A stretch of DNA of 43,049 nucleotides from JAKAGZ01 sp035266865. GTDB taxonomy: Bacteria > Bacteroidota > Ignavibacteria > Ignavibacteriales > Ignavibacteriaceae. The notes beneath the pieces were generated by a model. The model searched no databases and was not told the DNA's origin. It was given only the letters and a program-made list of their open reading frames with translations. This document shows positions 33,601 to 42,044 of the stretch, piece after piece. The number at the start of each line of letters is the position of its first letter. Within the stretch, counting starts at the first letter, position 1. Where the stretch lies: assembly GCA_035266865.1 (NCBI GenBank), contig DATFMR010000072.1, positions 1-43,049 of the forward strand. Reading direction: 5' to 3'. The position numbers and the translations under genes are program-made.

Positions 33601-36375
33601 ATGAAAACTGCCAATAAAAAAGAAAAGAAAATTGTAATTAAGAATGCCAGGGAACATAATCTTAAAAACCTGACATTTGAAATTCCAAGAAATAAACTGG
33701 TTGTATTTACCGGCGTTAGCGGAAGTGGTAAATCATCTTTAGTATTTGATACTATTTATGCCGAAGGACAGCGGAGATATGTTGAAAGTCTCTCCGCTTA
33801 TGCACGCCAGTTTCTGGAAAGAATGAACAAACCTGATGTTGATTATATACAGGGGATTAGTCCGGCTGTTGCGATTGAACAAAAAACAGGTTCGAAAAAC
33901 TCTCGATCAACCGTTGGAACAAGCACTGAAATTTATGACTATCTTCGTCTGTTATTTGCAAGGATTGGTAAAACAATTTGTTTTGAATGTGGCAAAGAAG
34001 TAAAAAAAGATACTACTACAAGTGTATCCGATTGGCTTGAAGAACAGGAAGATGGAACAAAATTTTATATGGCTTTTCCACTGCACGACCACGAAGGCAG
34101 AAAAGTTAAAGAAGAAATTGACTTGATAAAAAAACGCGGTTTTTTCAGAATTTATTTTAGCGGAAAGGTAGTTGATCTGAATGAAGAGAATAAACTTCCT
34201 AAAAAGAAAAAAGGCGTGTTTGTTATCGTTGAAAGATTCAAGGTTAACAAAGGAAAAGTAAGGGAAAAATTATCAGACACAATTGAAGTCACTTTTAAGG
34301 AAGGCGAAAACAGGCTGGCAATTATAAATGCTGAATCTGGTGAGATAAAGGAATTTAACAAGTTTTATGAATGCTGTGGAATAAGATACGAGGAACCTGA
34401 GCCAAGATTTTTTTCATTTAACAATCCATTTGGAGCTTGCCCGGTTTGCCAGGGATTCAGCAAGACCATTGGAATAGATATGAACCTTGTTGTTCCTAAA
34501 CCGGAACTGACAATTTCGGATGGTGCAATTGCTCCTTTTCGTTCTGCAAAATACAGTACGCATCTTCGCGACCTGGTTAAAAATGCAAAAAATTTCAACA
34601 TTCCTTTAAATGTATCTTTTAAAGATCTTTCGAGCGATCAGGTATCGCTTATCAGGAAAGGTTTTGGTGATTATATCGGGATAGATAAATTTTTTGAAAA
34701 ACTGGAAAGCAAAACATACAAAATGCATGTTCGTGTTTTGCTAAGCAGGTACCGGGGTTATACATTATGCAAAGCTTGCAAAGGTTCAAGATTGAGAAGG
34801 GAGGCATTGCAGGTTAAGGTTGGTGATAAATCAATATATGATGTTGTGAAATTACCGATTGAATATTCACTAAACTTTTTTAATGAACTCGAAGTATCTG
34901 AATTTGATATGAAAGTAGGGGAAAGAGTTCTGAAAGAAATAATTAAAAGATTAACATTCTTAAATAACGTAGGAATTGGTTACCTGACTTTAGAGCGGTT
35001 GAGCAGCACACTTTCCGGTGGAGAGACCCAGAGAATAAATCTTGCAACTTCTCTCGGTTCATCTCTGGTCGGAACTTTGTATGTTCTTGATGAACCAAGT
35101 ATCGGACTTCACCCAAGGGATAATGCACGTTTAATAAATATTCTAAAGAATCTTCGTGATATTGGTAATACTGTACTTGTAGTAGAGCACGATCCGGAAA
35201 TGATGAAAGAAGCTGATATATTAATTGATATGGGACCCAAAGCCGGGGTTCACGGTGGCGAAATCGTAGCTATGGGGACATATGATGATGTACTAAAAAA
35301 TAAAGACTCACTTACCGGTAAATATCTTTCAGGTAAAATGAAAATTCCTGTTCCCCAAAAACGGAACAAGAAAAAGACAAAAGAAATTGAAATTGTGGGT
35401 GCAAAAGAAAATAACCTGAACAATATTGATGTATCAATTCCATTAAATAAATTCGTTGTTATTACTGGTGTTAGCGGATCTGGAAAGAGTACTTTAATTC
35501 ATAGTGTCTTGTACTCAGGAATGATGAAAAGACTTGGAGCTCCTGTTTCTGAGATTGGTTCCTTTCTTGATATGAAAGGTTCGGAATATCTGGATGAAGT
35601 AGAAATTGTTGATCAATCTCCGATTGGAAAAACCCCGAGATCAAATCCAATAAGTTATATTAAAGCTTATGAACATATCAGGGAGCTTTTTGCATCAACT
35701 CACCAGGCGAGAGCAAGGGGATATAAACCGGGATTCTTTTCTTTTAATGTGCCGGGTGGAAGATGCGAAACCTGTACTGGTGACGGCTTTATTAAAGTTG
35801 AGATGCAGTTCCTTGCTGATCTTTATTTGACCTGCGAAGATTGTGAAGGCACAAGATTTAAAAAAGAAATACGCGAAATTACGTACAAGGGGAAAAATTT
35901 AGTCGATGTACTAAATATGACTGTTGACGAAGCAGTGCAGTTTTTTGAAAAAGAAGAAAAAATTTCCCGTTACATTCAATTGCTGGCTGATGTTGGTCTT
36001 GGATATATCAAACTTGGACAACCTTCTAATACACTTTCCGGAGGTGAAGCACAGAGAATTAAACTTGCTTCTCATCTGGTAAAACAGCGGGACAGGAAAC
36101 ACACACTTTTTATTTTTGATGAACCAACTACAGGTCTGCATTTTGATGATATTTCAAAATTACTCAGTTGCTTTAATCTTCTTTTAGAAAGAAATAACTC
36201 GGTTATAATTATTGAACATAACCTGGATGTAATTAAATGTGCAGATTATGTAATTGACCTTGGACCTGAAGCAGGAGAAAAAGGCGGCGAAATTGTTGCT
36301 GTCGGAACTCCCGAGGAAATAGCTGCTAATGAAAATTCCTGGACAGGCAAGTATTTAAAAGAATATTTGAATTAG
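33601..36375 (+). CDS. uvrA: Excinuclease ABC subunit UvrA
   Basis: 924 residues, close to the usual 940. It is the damage-sensing ATPase of nucleotide excision repair. Two ABC modules: first Walker A GVSGSGKS (about 38-45) with LSGGETQR and LDEPSIGLHP; second GVSGSGKST with LSGGEAQRIKLA and FDEPTTGLHFDD. Zinc-binding CxxC pairs are CPVC...CKAC in the first half and CETC...CEDC in the second. The call is unambiguous. It is transcribed alone, 162 nt after mlaD, from a promoter with an inverted repeat. Confidence 0.98.
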   Translation: MKTANKKEKKIVIKNAREHNLKNLTFEIPRNKLVVFTGVSGSGKSSLVFDTIYAEGQRRYVESLSAYARQFLERMNKPDVDYIQGISPAVAIEQKTGSKNSRSTVGTSTEIYDYLRLLFARIGKTICFECGKEVKKDTTTSVSDWLEEQEDGTKFYMAFPLHDHEGRKVKEEIDLIKKRGFFRIYFSGKVVDLNEENKLPKKKKGVFVIVERFKVNKGKVREKLSDTIEVTFKEGENRLAIINAESGEIKEFNKFYECCGIRYEEPEPRFFSFNNPFGACPVCQGFSKTIGIDMNLVVPKPELTISDGAIAPFRSAKYSTHLRDLVKNAKNFNIPLNVSFKDLSSDQVSLIRKGFGDYIGIDKFFEKLESKTYKMHVRVLLSRYRGYTLCKACKGSRLRREALQVKVGDKSIYDVVKLPIEYSLNFFNELEVSEFDMKVGERVLKEIIKRLTFLNNVGIGYLTLERLSSTLSGGETQRINLATSLGSSLVGTLYVLDEPSIGLHPRDNARLINILKNLRDIGNTVLVVEHDPEMMKEADILIDMGPKAGVHGGEIVAMGTYDDVLKNKDSLTGKYLSGKMKIPVPQKRNKKKTKEIEIVGAKENNLNNIDVSIPLNKFVVITGVSGSGKSTLIHSVLYSGMMKRLGAPVSEIGSFLDMKGSEYLDEVEIVDQSPIGKTPRSNPISYIKAYEHIRELFASTHQARARGYKPGFFSFNVPGGRCETCTGDGFIKVEMQFLADLYLTCEDCEGTRFKKEIREITYKGKNLVDVLNMTVDEAVQFFEKEEKISRYIQLLADVGLGYIKLGQPSNTLSGGEAQRIKLASHLVKQRDRKHTLFIFDEPTTGLHFDDISKLLSCFNLLLERNNSVIIIEHNLDVIKCADYVIDLGPEAGEKGGEIVAVGTPEEIAANENSWTGKYLKEYLN

Positions 36376-36462
36376 TATTTTTATCTCATTTCTCTTATAA
36401 AAAATTCATATTTTTAAGAAAGAACAATTCTACATTATAAATTATTCATTATGCATTAATCA

Positions 36463-36783
36463 ATGGCTTGGTTTATACTATTTATAGCTGGATTATTTGA
36501 AACAGCCTGGGCAATCGGGATGAAATATTCCGAAGGTTTTACAAAATTATGGCCCAGCATTTTTACGATTGTCTGTATACTTATCAGTATGGGATTATTA
36601 TCCTATTCATTAAAATCCCTGCCTGTCGGAACGGCCTATGCAGTTTGGACTGGTATTGGAGCAGTTGGTACAGCAATTCTGGGAATTGTTTTGTTCGGTG
36701 AATCAAAAGAATTTATCCGGTTATTTTTTATGTTTTTAATAATTGTTGGTCTTGTTGGATTAAAAGTTTACTCTACGAATTAA
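36463..36783 (+). CDS. gdx: SMR-family guanidinium exporter (Gdx/SugE type)
   Basis: 106 residues with four membrane segments. The residues that define the guanidinium-exporting Gdx branch are at the expected places: E13 and W16 in GLFETAWAIGMKYSEGF, S42, and Y59 and W62 in SLPVGTAYAVWTGIG. EmrE-type drug exporters differ in these segments. It should work as an antiparallel dimer exchanging protons for guanidinium. No guanidine riboswitch is seen in the 87 nt upstream. The tag gene follows after 5 nt. Confidence 0.9.
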   Translation: MAWFILFIAGLFETAWAIGMKYSEGFTKLWPSIFTIVCILISMGLLSYSLKSLPVGTAYAVWTGIGAVGTAILGIVLFGESKEFIRLFFMFLIIVGLVGLKVYSTN

Positions 36784-36788
36784 TCAAT

Positions 36789-37355
36789 ATGAATAAAAAA
36801 CGCTGCGGATGGTCCACTAGTGATCCGCTTTATATAAAATATCACGATGAAGAGTGGGGGGTTCCCTGCCATAAAGATAGAAAACTATTTGAAATGTTGA
36901 TACTTGAAGGTTTTCAGGCCGGACTAAGCTGGATCACTATTCTAAAAAAAAGAAAGAACTTTAAAAAATCATTTGATAATCTTAATCCTAAAAAAATAAT
37001 AAAATATGATTCAAAAAAGATAAACCAATTGCTGAAAGATGAAGGGATAATCCGGAACAGGTTGAAAATAAATGCTACAAAAATTAATGCAGAATGTTTT
37101 TTTGAGGTAAAAAAGGAATTTGGAAGTTTTGATAATTATATCTGGCAATTCGTCGATGGCAAGCCAAAGATCAATAAATTTAAAAGCCTTAAAGAAGTTC
37201 CTCCAAAAACAAAGGAATCTGATGAAATGAGCAAAGATTTAAAAAAACGGGGATTCAAATTTGTCGGATCAACTATTTGTTATGCTTTTATGCAGGCAAC
37301 CGGAATGGTGAATGATCACGTAACTGATTGTTTCAGGTACAAAGAATTGAAATAA
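36789..37355 (+). CDS. tag: DNA-3-methyladenine glycosylase I (Tag)
   Basis: 188 residues, the normal length. The zinc snap residues of Tag are present: Cys in KKRCGWS (C6), His in YHDEEWG, and the terminal His and Cys in NDHVTDCFR. EMLILEGFQAGLSWITILKKR is the helix-hairpin-helix region that lines the base pocket. It removes 3-methyladenine from DNA. It appears co-transcribed with gdx. The functionally similar but unrelated AAG enzyme is at 9370. Confidence 0.95.
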   Translation: MNKKRCGWSTSDPLYIKYHDEEWGVPCHKDRKLFEMLILEGFQAGLSWITILKKRKNFKKSFDNLNPKKIIKYDSKKINQLLKDEGIIRNRLKINATKINAECFFEVKKEFGSFDNYIWQFVDGKPKINKFKSLKEVPPKTKESDEMSKDLKKRGFKFVGSTICYAFMQATGMVNDHVTDCFRYKELK

Positions 37356-37427
37356 TAAATTTCAATGAGTAATTTAAGCTTTAAATACTTATCGAAATAA
37401 GTCAATAAATTAAAATGATTACAAAAT

Positions 37428-37643
37428 ATGATAAAAAAAGAATTGCTTGATATTCTCTGTTGCCCTGAAACAAAAGCTGATCTTGTACTGGATGGTGAGA
37501 CTCTTGTTTCAACAGATAAGAACACGCGCAGAAGATACCGGATTGAAGACGATATTCCCATTATGCTTATTGATGAATCTGAACAATTAGAAATGAATGA
37601 GTGGAAAAGCATAATGGAAAAACATGGAAGGAAAACTGATTAA
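37428..37643 (+). CDS. Trm112/YcaR-like small protein
   Basis: 71 residues. The Trm112p-like fold is marked by KKELLDILCCPETKADLVL and RRRYRIEDDIPIMLIDES. The family commonly has four zinc cysteines; here only the CC pair at the start is retained, as in many bacterial UPF0434 members. Its role in bacteria is poorly defined; eukaryotic Trm112 activates methyltransferases. A methyltransferase-like gene follows after 5 nt, an intriguing but unproven pairing. Confidence 0.85.
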   Translation: MIKKELLDILCCPETKADLVLDGETLVSTDKNTRRRYRIEDDIPIMLIDESEQLEMNEWKSIMEKHGRKTD

Positions 37644-37648
37644 AAAAT

Positions 37649-38227
37649 ATGGATCCAATTAATATAATTGCAGGACTAAATTTAATAGCAACTTTTGGTG
37701 CTAATGCCACCGGTGCTAAAAAAGGTCTTAAATCCACTGTTACTGTAGCAAAAGAAAAACCAGATACTTACCTTCAAAAACTTCCTCTGGCGCTTTCTAC
37801 AATAATATTGCTATTATTTATCCTTGCTCTGTTTAAAATTGGAACATTTTCGTACAAAGACCAATATCAAACATTAAGATTAGTCGGATTGGTTGTTTAT
37901 CTGGTTTTTTCTTGGAGCCAAATTTGGGCATATAAATCTCTTGGAACTTGTTATTCGCAGGAAGTTTTGATTCATAGAAACCATAAACTAATAGAGAGGG
38001 GTCCATTTAAATTAATTCGGCACCCGCAATATTTATCTCAAATTTTGATGGATATTGGAGCAGGATTAGCAACATTAAGTTTTCTTGTAATTCCTTTAAC
38101 GTTGATTGAAATTCCTATTTTAATCATTCGTGCATTACTTGAAGAAAAATTATTAGAAAAAAATTTTAAAGAGAAATTTTTAGTATATAAATCAAAAAGT
38201 GGATTTATGTTTCCATTCATTGGTTGA
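37649..38227 (+). CDS. Isoprenylcysteine carboxyl methyltransferase (ICMT)-like membrane methyltransferase
   Basis: 192 residues with about five membrane segments. The C-terminal half carries the ICMT/PEMT-family cofactor region: LIERGPFKLIRHPQYLSQIL followed by LLEEKLLEKNF and FLVYKSKSGFMFPFI. Such enzymes methylate lipids or prenylated groups with S-adenosylmethionine at the membrane. The substrate here is unknown. It is next to the Trm112-like gene and 18 nt before the amidase. Confidence 0.83.
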   Translation: MDPINIIAGLNLIATFGANATGAKKGLKSTVTVAKEKPDTYLQKLPLALSTIILLLFILALFKIGTFSYKDQYQTLRLVGLVVYLVFSWSQIWAYKSLGTCYSQEVLIHRNHKLIERGPFKLIRHPQYLSQILMDIGAGLATLSFLVIPLTLIEIPILIIRALLEEKLLEKNFKEKFLVYKSKSGFMFPFIG

Positions 38228-38245
38228 TTCGAAATATCATGATAA

Positions 38246-39784
38246 ATGAAAATTAGATTAGTAATATTAACGACTATACTTTTAGCACTTACAGGATTTG
38301 CACAGAAATCAGCTACACTTGAATTAATAAATGGTGCAAATAGTTCACAAATACCTGTATATGAAAGGTACAGCACGGTTTATTTTGCGCTTGATGCTTT
38401 CGCTAAAGCACTCTCACTAAATTCATATTATAATTCACAGTCGGAAAAAATTGAATTAAAGTTTAAAGATTATAATCTGAAATTCACAGCTTCTAATCCT
38501 TTTATTGTTTTAACATCTACTTCAGATAACAACTCAAAAGTTTATCAGCTTCCAACCTCCACATATTTAATTAAGGGGGAGATATATGTTCCATTAAAAT
38601 ATTCATTGCAGCCATTGGAGATTGCCCTTGATAAAAACCTGGTTTGGGATGATAATTATCACCTGGTATTAACTACAAGAACAGAAAAGGATAAATCACT
38701 TGCTGATATAATCAGCAATCAGTATGGAATCTCAGGGATATCTATTGATGAAAAAGCGAATGGCACATTAATCAGAGTAAAAGCAAATAAAAAGATAGGG
38801 ACTTATAAAAGTGATTTTAACGATGGTGTTTTAACAATCATATTTCGTGATGTTCATGCGGATATTGACAATATTTCGGAAGAAGGTCCTGGAGGCCTGG
38901 TAAAAAATATTAGAGTTAGAAATATCGGTAATGATACGGAATTTAGTTTTACTGTTGGAAAAGAATTTACAACCAGTGAAGTTTTAAATGCTAACAAGGG
39001 GAATGACATTTTAATAACATTGCACAATAAAGTTTTTGAAACGGTTGATGCTAATGATAAAAATAAAGATAAATGGAATTTTGATGTTATTGTTATTGAT
39101 GCAGGTCACGGAGGTGTTGATCCGGGTACTATAGGAGTCGGCGGTTTAAAAGAAAAAAATATTACTCTTGGTATCGCTTTAAAGCTTGGCAAATTAATTG
39201 AAAAAAATATTAAAGATGTAAAAGTTGTTTATACCAGGAAATCTGATGAAGCTGTTGACCTTTATAAGAGGGGAAAAATAGCAAATGAAAATAACGGTAA
39301 ATTATTTATCTCTATACATTGTAATTCTACACCTCACAAACCAAGCAATGCCAGCGGATTTGAGGTATACCTGCTTCGTCCTGGAAGAACTGAGGAAGCA
39401 ATTGCTATTGCTGAAAGAGAAAACAGCGTAATCCAGTATGAAGATAATCCGCAAAGATATCAGAAACTAACTGATGAAAATTTTATTCTTGTAAGCATGG
39501 CTCAATCTGCCTATATGAAATATTCAGAAGAATTTTCAGACTTGCTAAATCGACAAATGGAAACAAATCTAAATATTGGTTCAAAAGGAATTAAACAAGC
39601 TGGGTTTTATGTCTTAGTGGGTGCCTCAATGCCAAGCGTTTTGATTGAAACAGGATTTCTTTCAAATTATCACGATGCAAATATTCTTAAGACTCAAAAG
39701 GGACAAAGCGACATAGCGGAATCTATTTATGAAGCTGTGAAAAGATTTAAGTCCCAATACGAGCGCAGCCTAAATTCAGAATAA
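38246..39784 (+). CDS. N-acetylmuramoyl-L-alanine amidase (Amidase_3) with N-terminal AMIN-type domains
   Basis: 512 residues. A signal peptide (MKIRLVILTTILLALTGFAQ) precedes a copper-amine-oxidase-N-like domain (about 25-145) and an AMIN-like domain (about 165-265). The catalytic domain (about 280-505) has zinc ligands H288 (DAGHGG), E303 and H358 (FISIHCNS) and the catalytic Glu E468 (VLIETGFLSN). It cleaves the amide bond between MurNAc and the stem peptide in the periplasm, usually for daughter-cell separation. The two N-terminal domains probably target peptidoglycan or regulate access. Confidence 0.94.
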   Translation: MKIRLVILTTILLALTGFAQKSATLELINGANSSQIPVYERYSTVYFALDAFAKALSLNSYYNSQSEKIELKFKDYNLKFTASNPFIVLTSTSDNNSKVYQLPTSTYLIKGEIYVPLKYSLQPLEIALDKNLVWDDNYHLVLTTRTEKDKSLADIISNQYGISGISIDEKANGTLIRVKANKKIGTYKSDFNDGVLTIIFRDVHADIDNISEEGPGGLVKNIRVRNIGNDTEFSFTVGKEFTTSEVLNANKGNDILITLHNKVFETVDANDKNKDKWNFDVIVIDAGHGGVDPGTIGVGGLKEKNITLGIALKLGKLIEKNIKDVKVVYTRKSDEAVDLYKRGKIANENNGKLFISIHCNSTPHKPSNASGFEVYLLRPGRTEEAIAIAERENSVIQYEDNPQRYQKLTDENFILVSMAQSAYMKYSEEFSDLLNRQMETNLNIGSKGIKQAGFYVLVGASMPSVLIETGFLSNYHDANILKTQKGQSDIAESIYEAVKRFKSQYERSLNSE

Positions 39785-39900
39785 TTTCTAATAAATTAGT
39801 ATCCGTTGAATAATTCTGCGGTTATTTGATTGCCAATCCTCATTAAAAAATTCCTTTTTTCCTTACTATAAACCTTCTGAAAATATATTTAAAATTTAAC

Positions 39901-39931
39901 TTGACAAGCTTTGGGTTTTTATATAAGTTTG
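39901..39931 (+). promoter_or_regulatory. Bacteroidota-type promoter upstream of tetR-tolC-RND
   Basis: TTG (39901-39903) and TAAGTTTG (39924-39931, exact TAnnTTTG) are 20 nt apart. The last G is the first base of operator copy 1, so repression by occlusion is likely. Confidence 0.5.
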
Positions 39932-39958
39932 GAAACCAAATAAACGTTATGAGTTTCC
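39931..39958. promoter_or_regulatory. Operator-like interrupted inverted repeat, copy 1
   Basis: GGAAACC-N15-GTTTCC with ATAAAC at spacer positions 3-8. The left arm alone is also symmetric as TTTGG-AAA-CCAAA (39928-39940). Confidence 0.55.
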
Positions 39959-39980
39959 TTAACGAAATAATGTTGAAAAC

Positions 39981-40003
39981 AGACGGTATTAGCCGTTTTT
40001 TTT
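39981..40003 (+). terminator. Terminator- or attenuator-like hairpin in the tetR leader
   Basis: ACGG (39983-39986) pairs with CCGT (39993-39996); one G-T and one A-T pair extend the stem, and a run of eight T residues (39996-40003) follows. It lies between the two operator copies. Confidence 0.4.
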
Positions 40004-40013
40004 ACACTCACTA

Positions 40014-40041
40014 GGAAACCTGATAAACTAAACCGGTTTCC
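40014..40041. promoter_or_regulatory. Operator-like interrupted inverted repeat, copy 2
   Basis: GGAAACC-N15-GTTTCC, same geometry as copy 1 and again with ATAAAC at spacer positions 3-8. The right arm lies in a perfect palindrome, AAACCGGTTT (40030-40039). It ends 22 nt before the tetR start. Confidence 0.55.
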
Positions 40042-40063
40042 AAAAGAAAAGGATGTTGATAAA

Positions 40064-40699
40064 TTGGAAGAAATTGAAATAAAAGAAAGGATTCTTTCAA
40101 AAGCTGAGGAAATATTCTTTCAGTATGGATATACGCGCGTTAGAATGGACGAAATAGCTGAAAGTCTTGGGATTAGTAAGAAGACGCTGTACAAGTATTT
40201 TGATAGTAAAGAAAAAATGTTGAGAGAAATTGTTGATAGGTTGAAAGTTAGAATTAAAACTAACTGCCATTTGATTTGCGATGACCAAGAAATGGATTTT
40301 ATCCAGAAACTAAAAAAATTAATGAACTATATAGCAAAGCAATCATCAAAACTGAGAGGACCTCTGCCGGAAGATTTGCAAAAAAATTTACCCGATATCT
40401 GGAATGGAATTAATGAATACAGGAAGCAGGAAGCTTTTACAAAGTTTAAAGACCTGATTGAAGAAGGGGTCAGAAAGGGCGCATTCAGGAAAGACATTGA
40501 TCAACAAATAATAGTGCTGATGTACGTAAATGCTGTCTCTGAATTAATTGCACCTAACATGCTCGCTCTGTTACCGTATACCGGGGATCAGGTTTTTGAA
40601 ACAATAATTAAAATAATGTTCGAAGGGATTTTTACAGAGGAAGGAAGAGAAAAATATCTCTTACAGCAGAATGAATTAAAGAATAAGGAGACTATATAA
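40064..40699 (+). CDS. TetR-family transcriptional repressor of an efflux operon
   Basis: 211 residues from TTG 40064; the next ATG (40145) would remove half of the DNA-binding domain. AAAAGGA lies about 10 nt upstream. The TetR helix-turn-helix is at about 10-55 (ILSKAEEIFFQYGYTRVRMDEIAESLGISKKTLYKYFDSKEKML). The C-terminal ligand domain is mostly helical. It heads a tetR-tolC-RND adaptor operon, a common layout for self-repressed multidrug efflux. The two inverted repeats upstream are its likely binding sites. Confidence 0.92.
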   Translation: MEEIEIKERILSKAEEIFFQYGYTRVRMDEIAESLGISKKTLYKYFDSKEKMLREIVDRLKVRIKTNCHLICDDQEMDFIQKLKKLMNYIAKQSSKLRGPLPEDLQKNLPDIWNGINEYRKQEAFTKFKDLIEEGVRKGAFRKDIDQQIIVLMYVNAVSELIAPNMLALLPYTGDQVFETIIKIMFEGIFTEEGREKYLLQQNELKNKETI

Positions 40700-40700
40700 T

Positions 40701-42023
40701 ATGGTTTCAGGAAAACTAAAATTAAGGATTACGATTTTAGCTGCAATATTGTTCACAGCTAATATTTATTCGCAGGGAAAAAGAAGTCTGAGCATAGACG
40801 AATGCATAAATATAGGACTTAAGAACAGCAATGTCCTGCACAGTTCTAAAATGAGTATGCAGTATGCAAATGCAAAATCGAACGAAGCAGACACATATAG
40901 ATTGCCGACACTAACTTTTGGAGCTTCATACACAAGATTAAGTGAAGTTGATCCTTTCAGCATTACAACACCGTTCGGCACATTTGATATTGCACCATCA
41001 ATTCTAAATAATTATAACATGAAACTCTCCCTGCAGCAGCCGATTTTTACAGGCTTTAAATTGGAAAGCACATCAAAAATAGCTGAATATAATTACCTGG
41101 CAGCCAAAGAGGATTTTTCAAAAGAAGAAAAAGAATTAGTTTATAATATCAAGAATTCATACTGGGGATTATTCAAAGCTAACCAACTAAAAATAGTTAC
41201 GGGAGAAAATGTTGCACAGGTTCAGGCACATTTAACTGATGTACAGAATCTTTTTGAACAGGGACTTGCTACTAAAAACGATGTATTAAAAGTACAAGTA
41301 CAACTTGGTGAAGCACAGTTAAGATTAATAGACACAAAAAATGCTGTTAAGCTTGCAAATATTAACCTGGATAATGTTCTGGGAATTTCATTATCAACAG
41401 ATATAGAAACAACAGAAAAAGTTGATAAGCAAATATCTGAAACTGAAGATCTAAGTACATTACTGTCTACAGCTTATGATAAAAGACCGGAATTAAAATC
41501 AATTGATTATAGGGTAAAAGCCAGCGAAACCGGAATTACTGCAGCAAAAGCAGATTGGTGGCCGCAGCTTTATCTTACAGGTAATTACTATTATTCCAGA
41601 CCGAACCAGAGAATTCAACCTGCAAAGGATGAATTTAACGGAACCTGGGATGTGAGCCTTTCGCTTTCTTTTAATTTATGGAACTGGGGTGCGACCGGTG
41701 ACAGAACTGATGCTGCAGAAGCTCAATACGAACAGGTAAAGGATAACCAGAAGATTATTAAAGATGCCATAACATTGGAAGTAACAAGAAATTTCCTCGA
41801 TATAAATAAGTCAAAAGAAAAGATGACTGTTGCTGAACAGAATGTTAATCAGGCTGAAGAGAATTTCAGAATAACGGACGAAAAATTCAAAAACGGTTTG
41901 GCTCTTAATTCTGATTTGCTGGATGCCGAAGTAGCATTGCTACAGGCAAAGACGAATTATATCCAGTCTGTAGTAGACTATGAACTTGCAAAAGCACAAT
42001 TAAATAAATCAATTGGTGAATAA
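40701..42023 (+). CDS. TolC-family outer-membrane efflux protein
   Basis: 440 residues. A signal peptide (KLRITILAAILFTANIYSQ) is followed by two OEP repeats with the characteristic heptad-rich helices (VQNLFEQGLATKNDVLKVQVQLGEAQLRL in the first, EENFRITDEKFKNGLALNSDLLDAEVALLQAK in the second). It forms the outer-membrane duct of a tripartite efflux pump with the adaptor at 42045. It starts 1 nt after the tetR stop, with AAGGAG 10 nt before its ATG. Confidence 0.94.
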   Translation: MVSGKLKLRITILAAILFTANIYSQGKRSLSIDECINIGLKNSNVLHSSKMSMQYANAKSNEADTYRLPTLTFGASYTRLSEVDPFSITTPFGTFDIAPSILNNYNMKLSLQQPIFTGFKLESTSKIAEYNYLAAKEDFSKEEKELVYNIKNSYWGLFKANQLKIVTGENVAQVQAHLTDVQNLFEQGLATKNDVLKVQVQLGEAQLRLIDTKNAVKLANINLDNVLGISLSTDIETTEKVDKQISETEDLSTLLSTAYDKRPELKSIDYRVKASETGITAAKADWWPQLYLTGNYYYSRPNQRIQPAKDEFNGTWDVSLSLSFNLWNWGATGDRTDAAEAQYEQVKDNQKIIKDAITLEVTRNFLDINKSKEKMTVAEQNVNQAEENFRITDEKFKNGLALNSDLLDAEVALLQAKTNYIQSVVDYELAKAQLNKSIGE

Positions 42024-42044
42024 GAATTTAAGCGGGATGACAAA

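Noticed and set aside
36376..36462. Guanidine riboswitch upstream of gdx
   Set aside because: The leader is short, AT-rich and shows no stem with the expected conserved loops.
39949..40014. 21-residue small protein upstream of tetR
   Set aside because: No ribosome-binding site and overlaps operator copy 1 and the hairpin; kept only as a low-interest observation.
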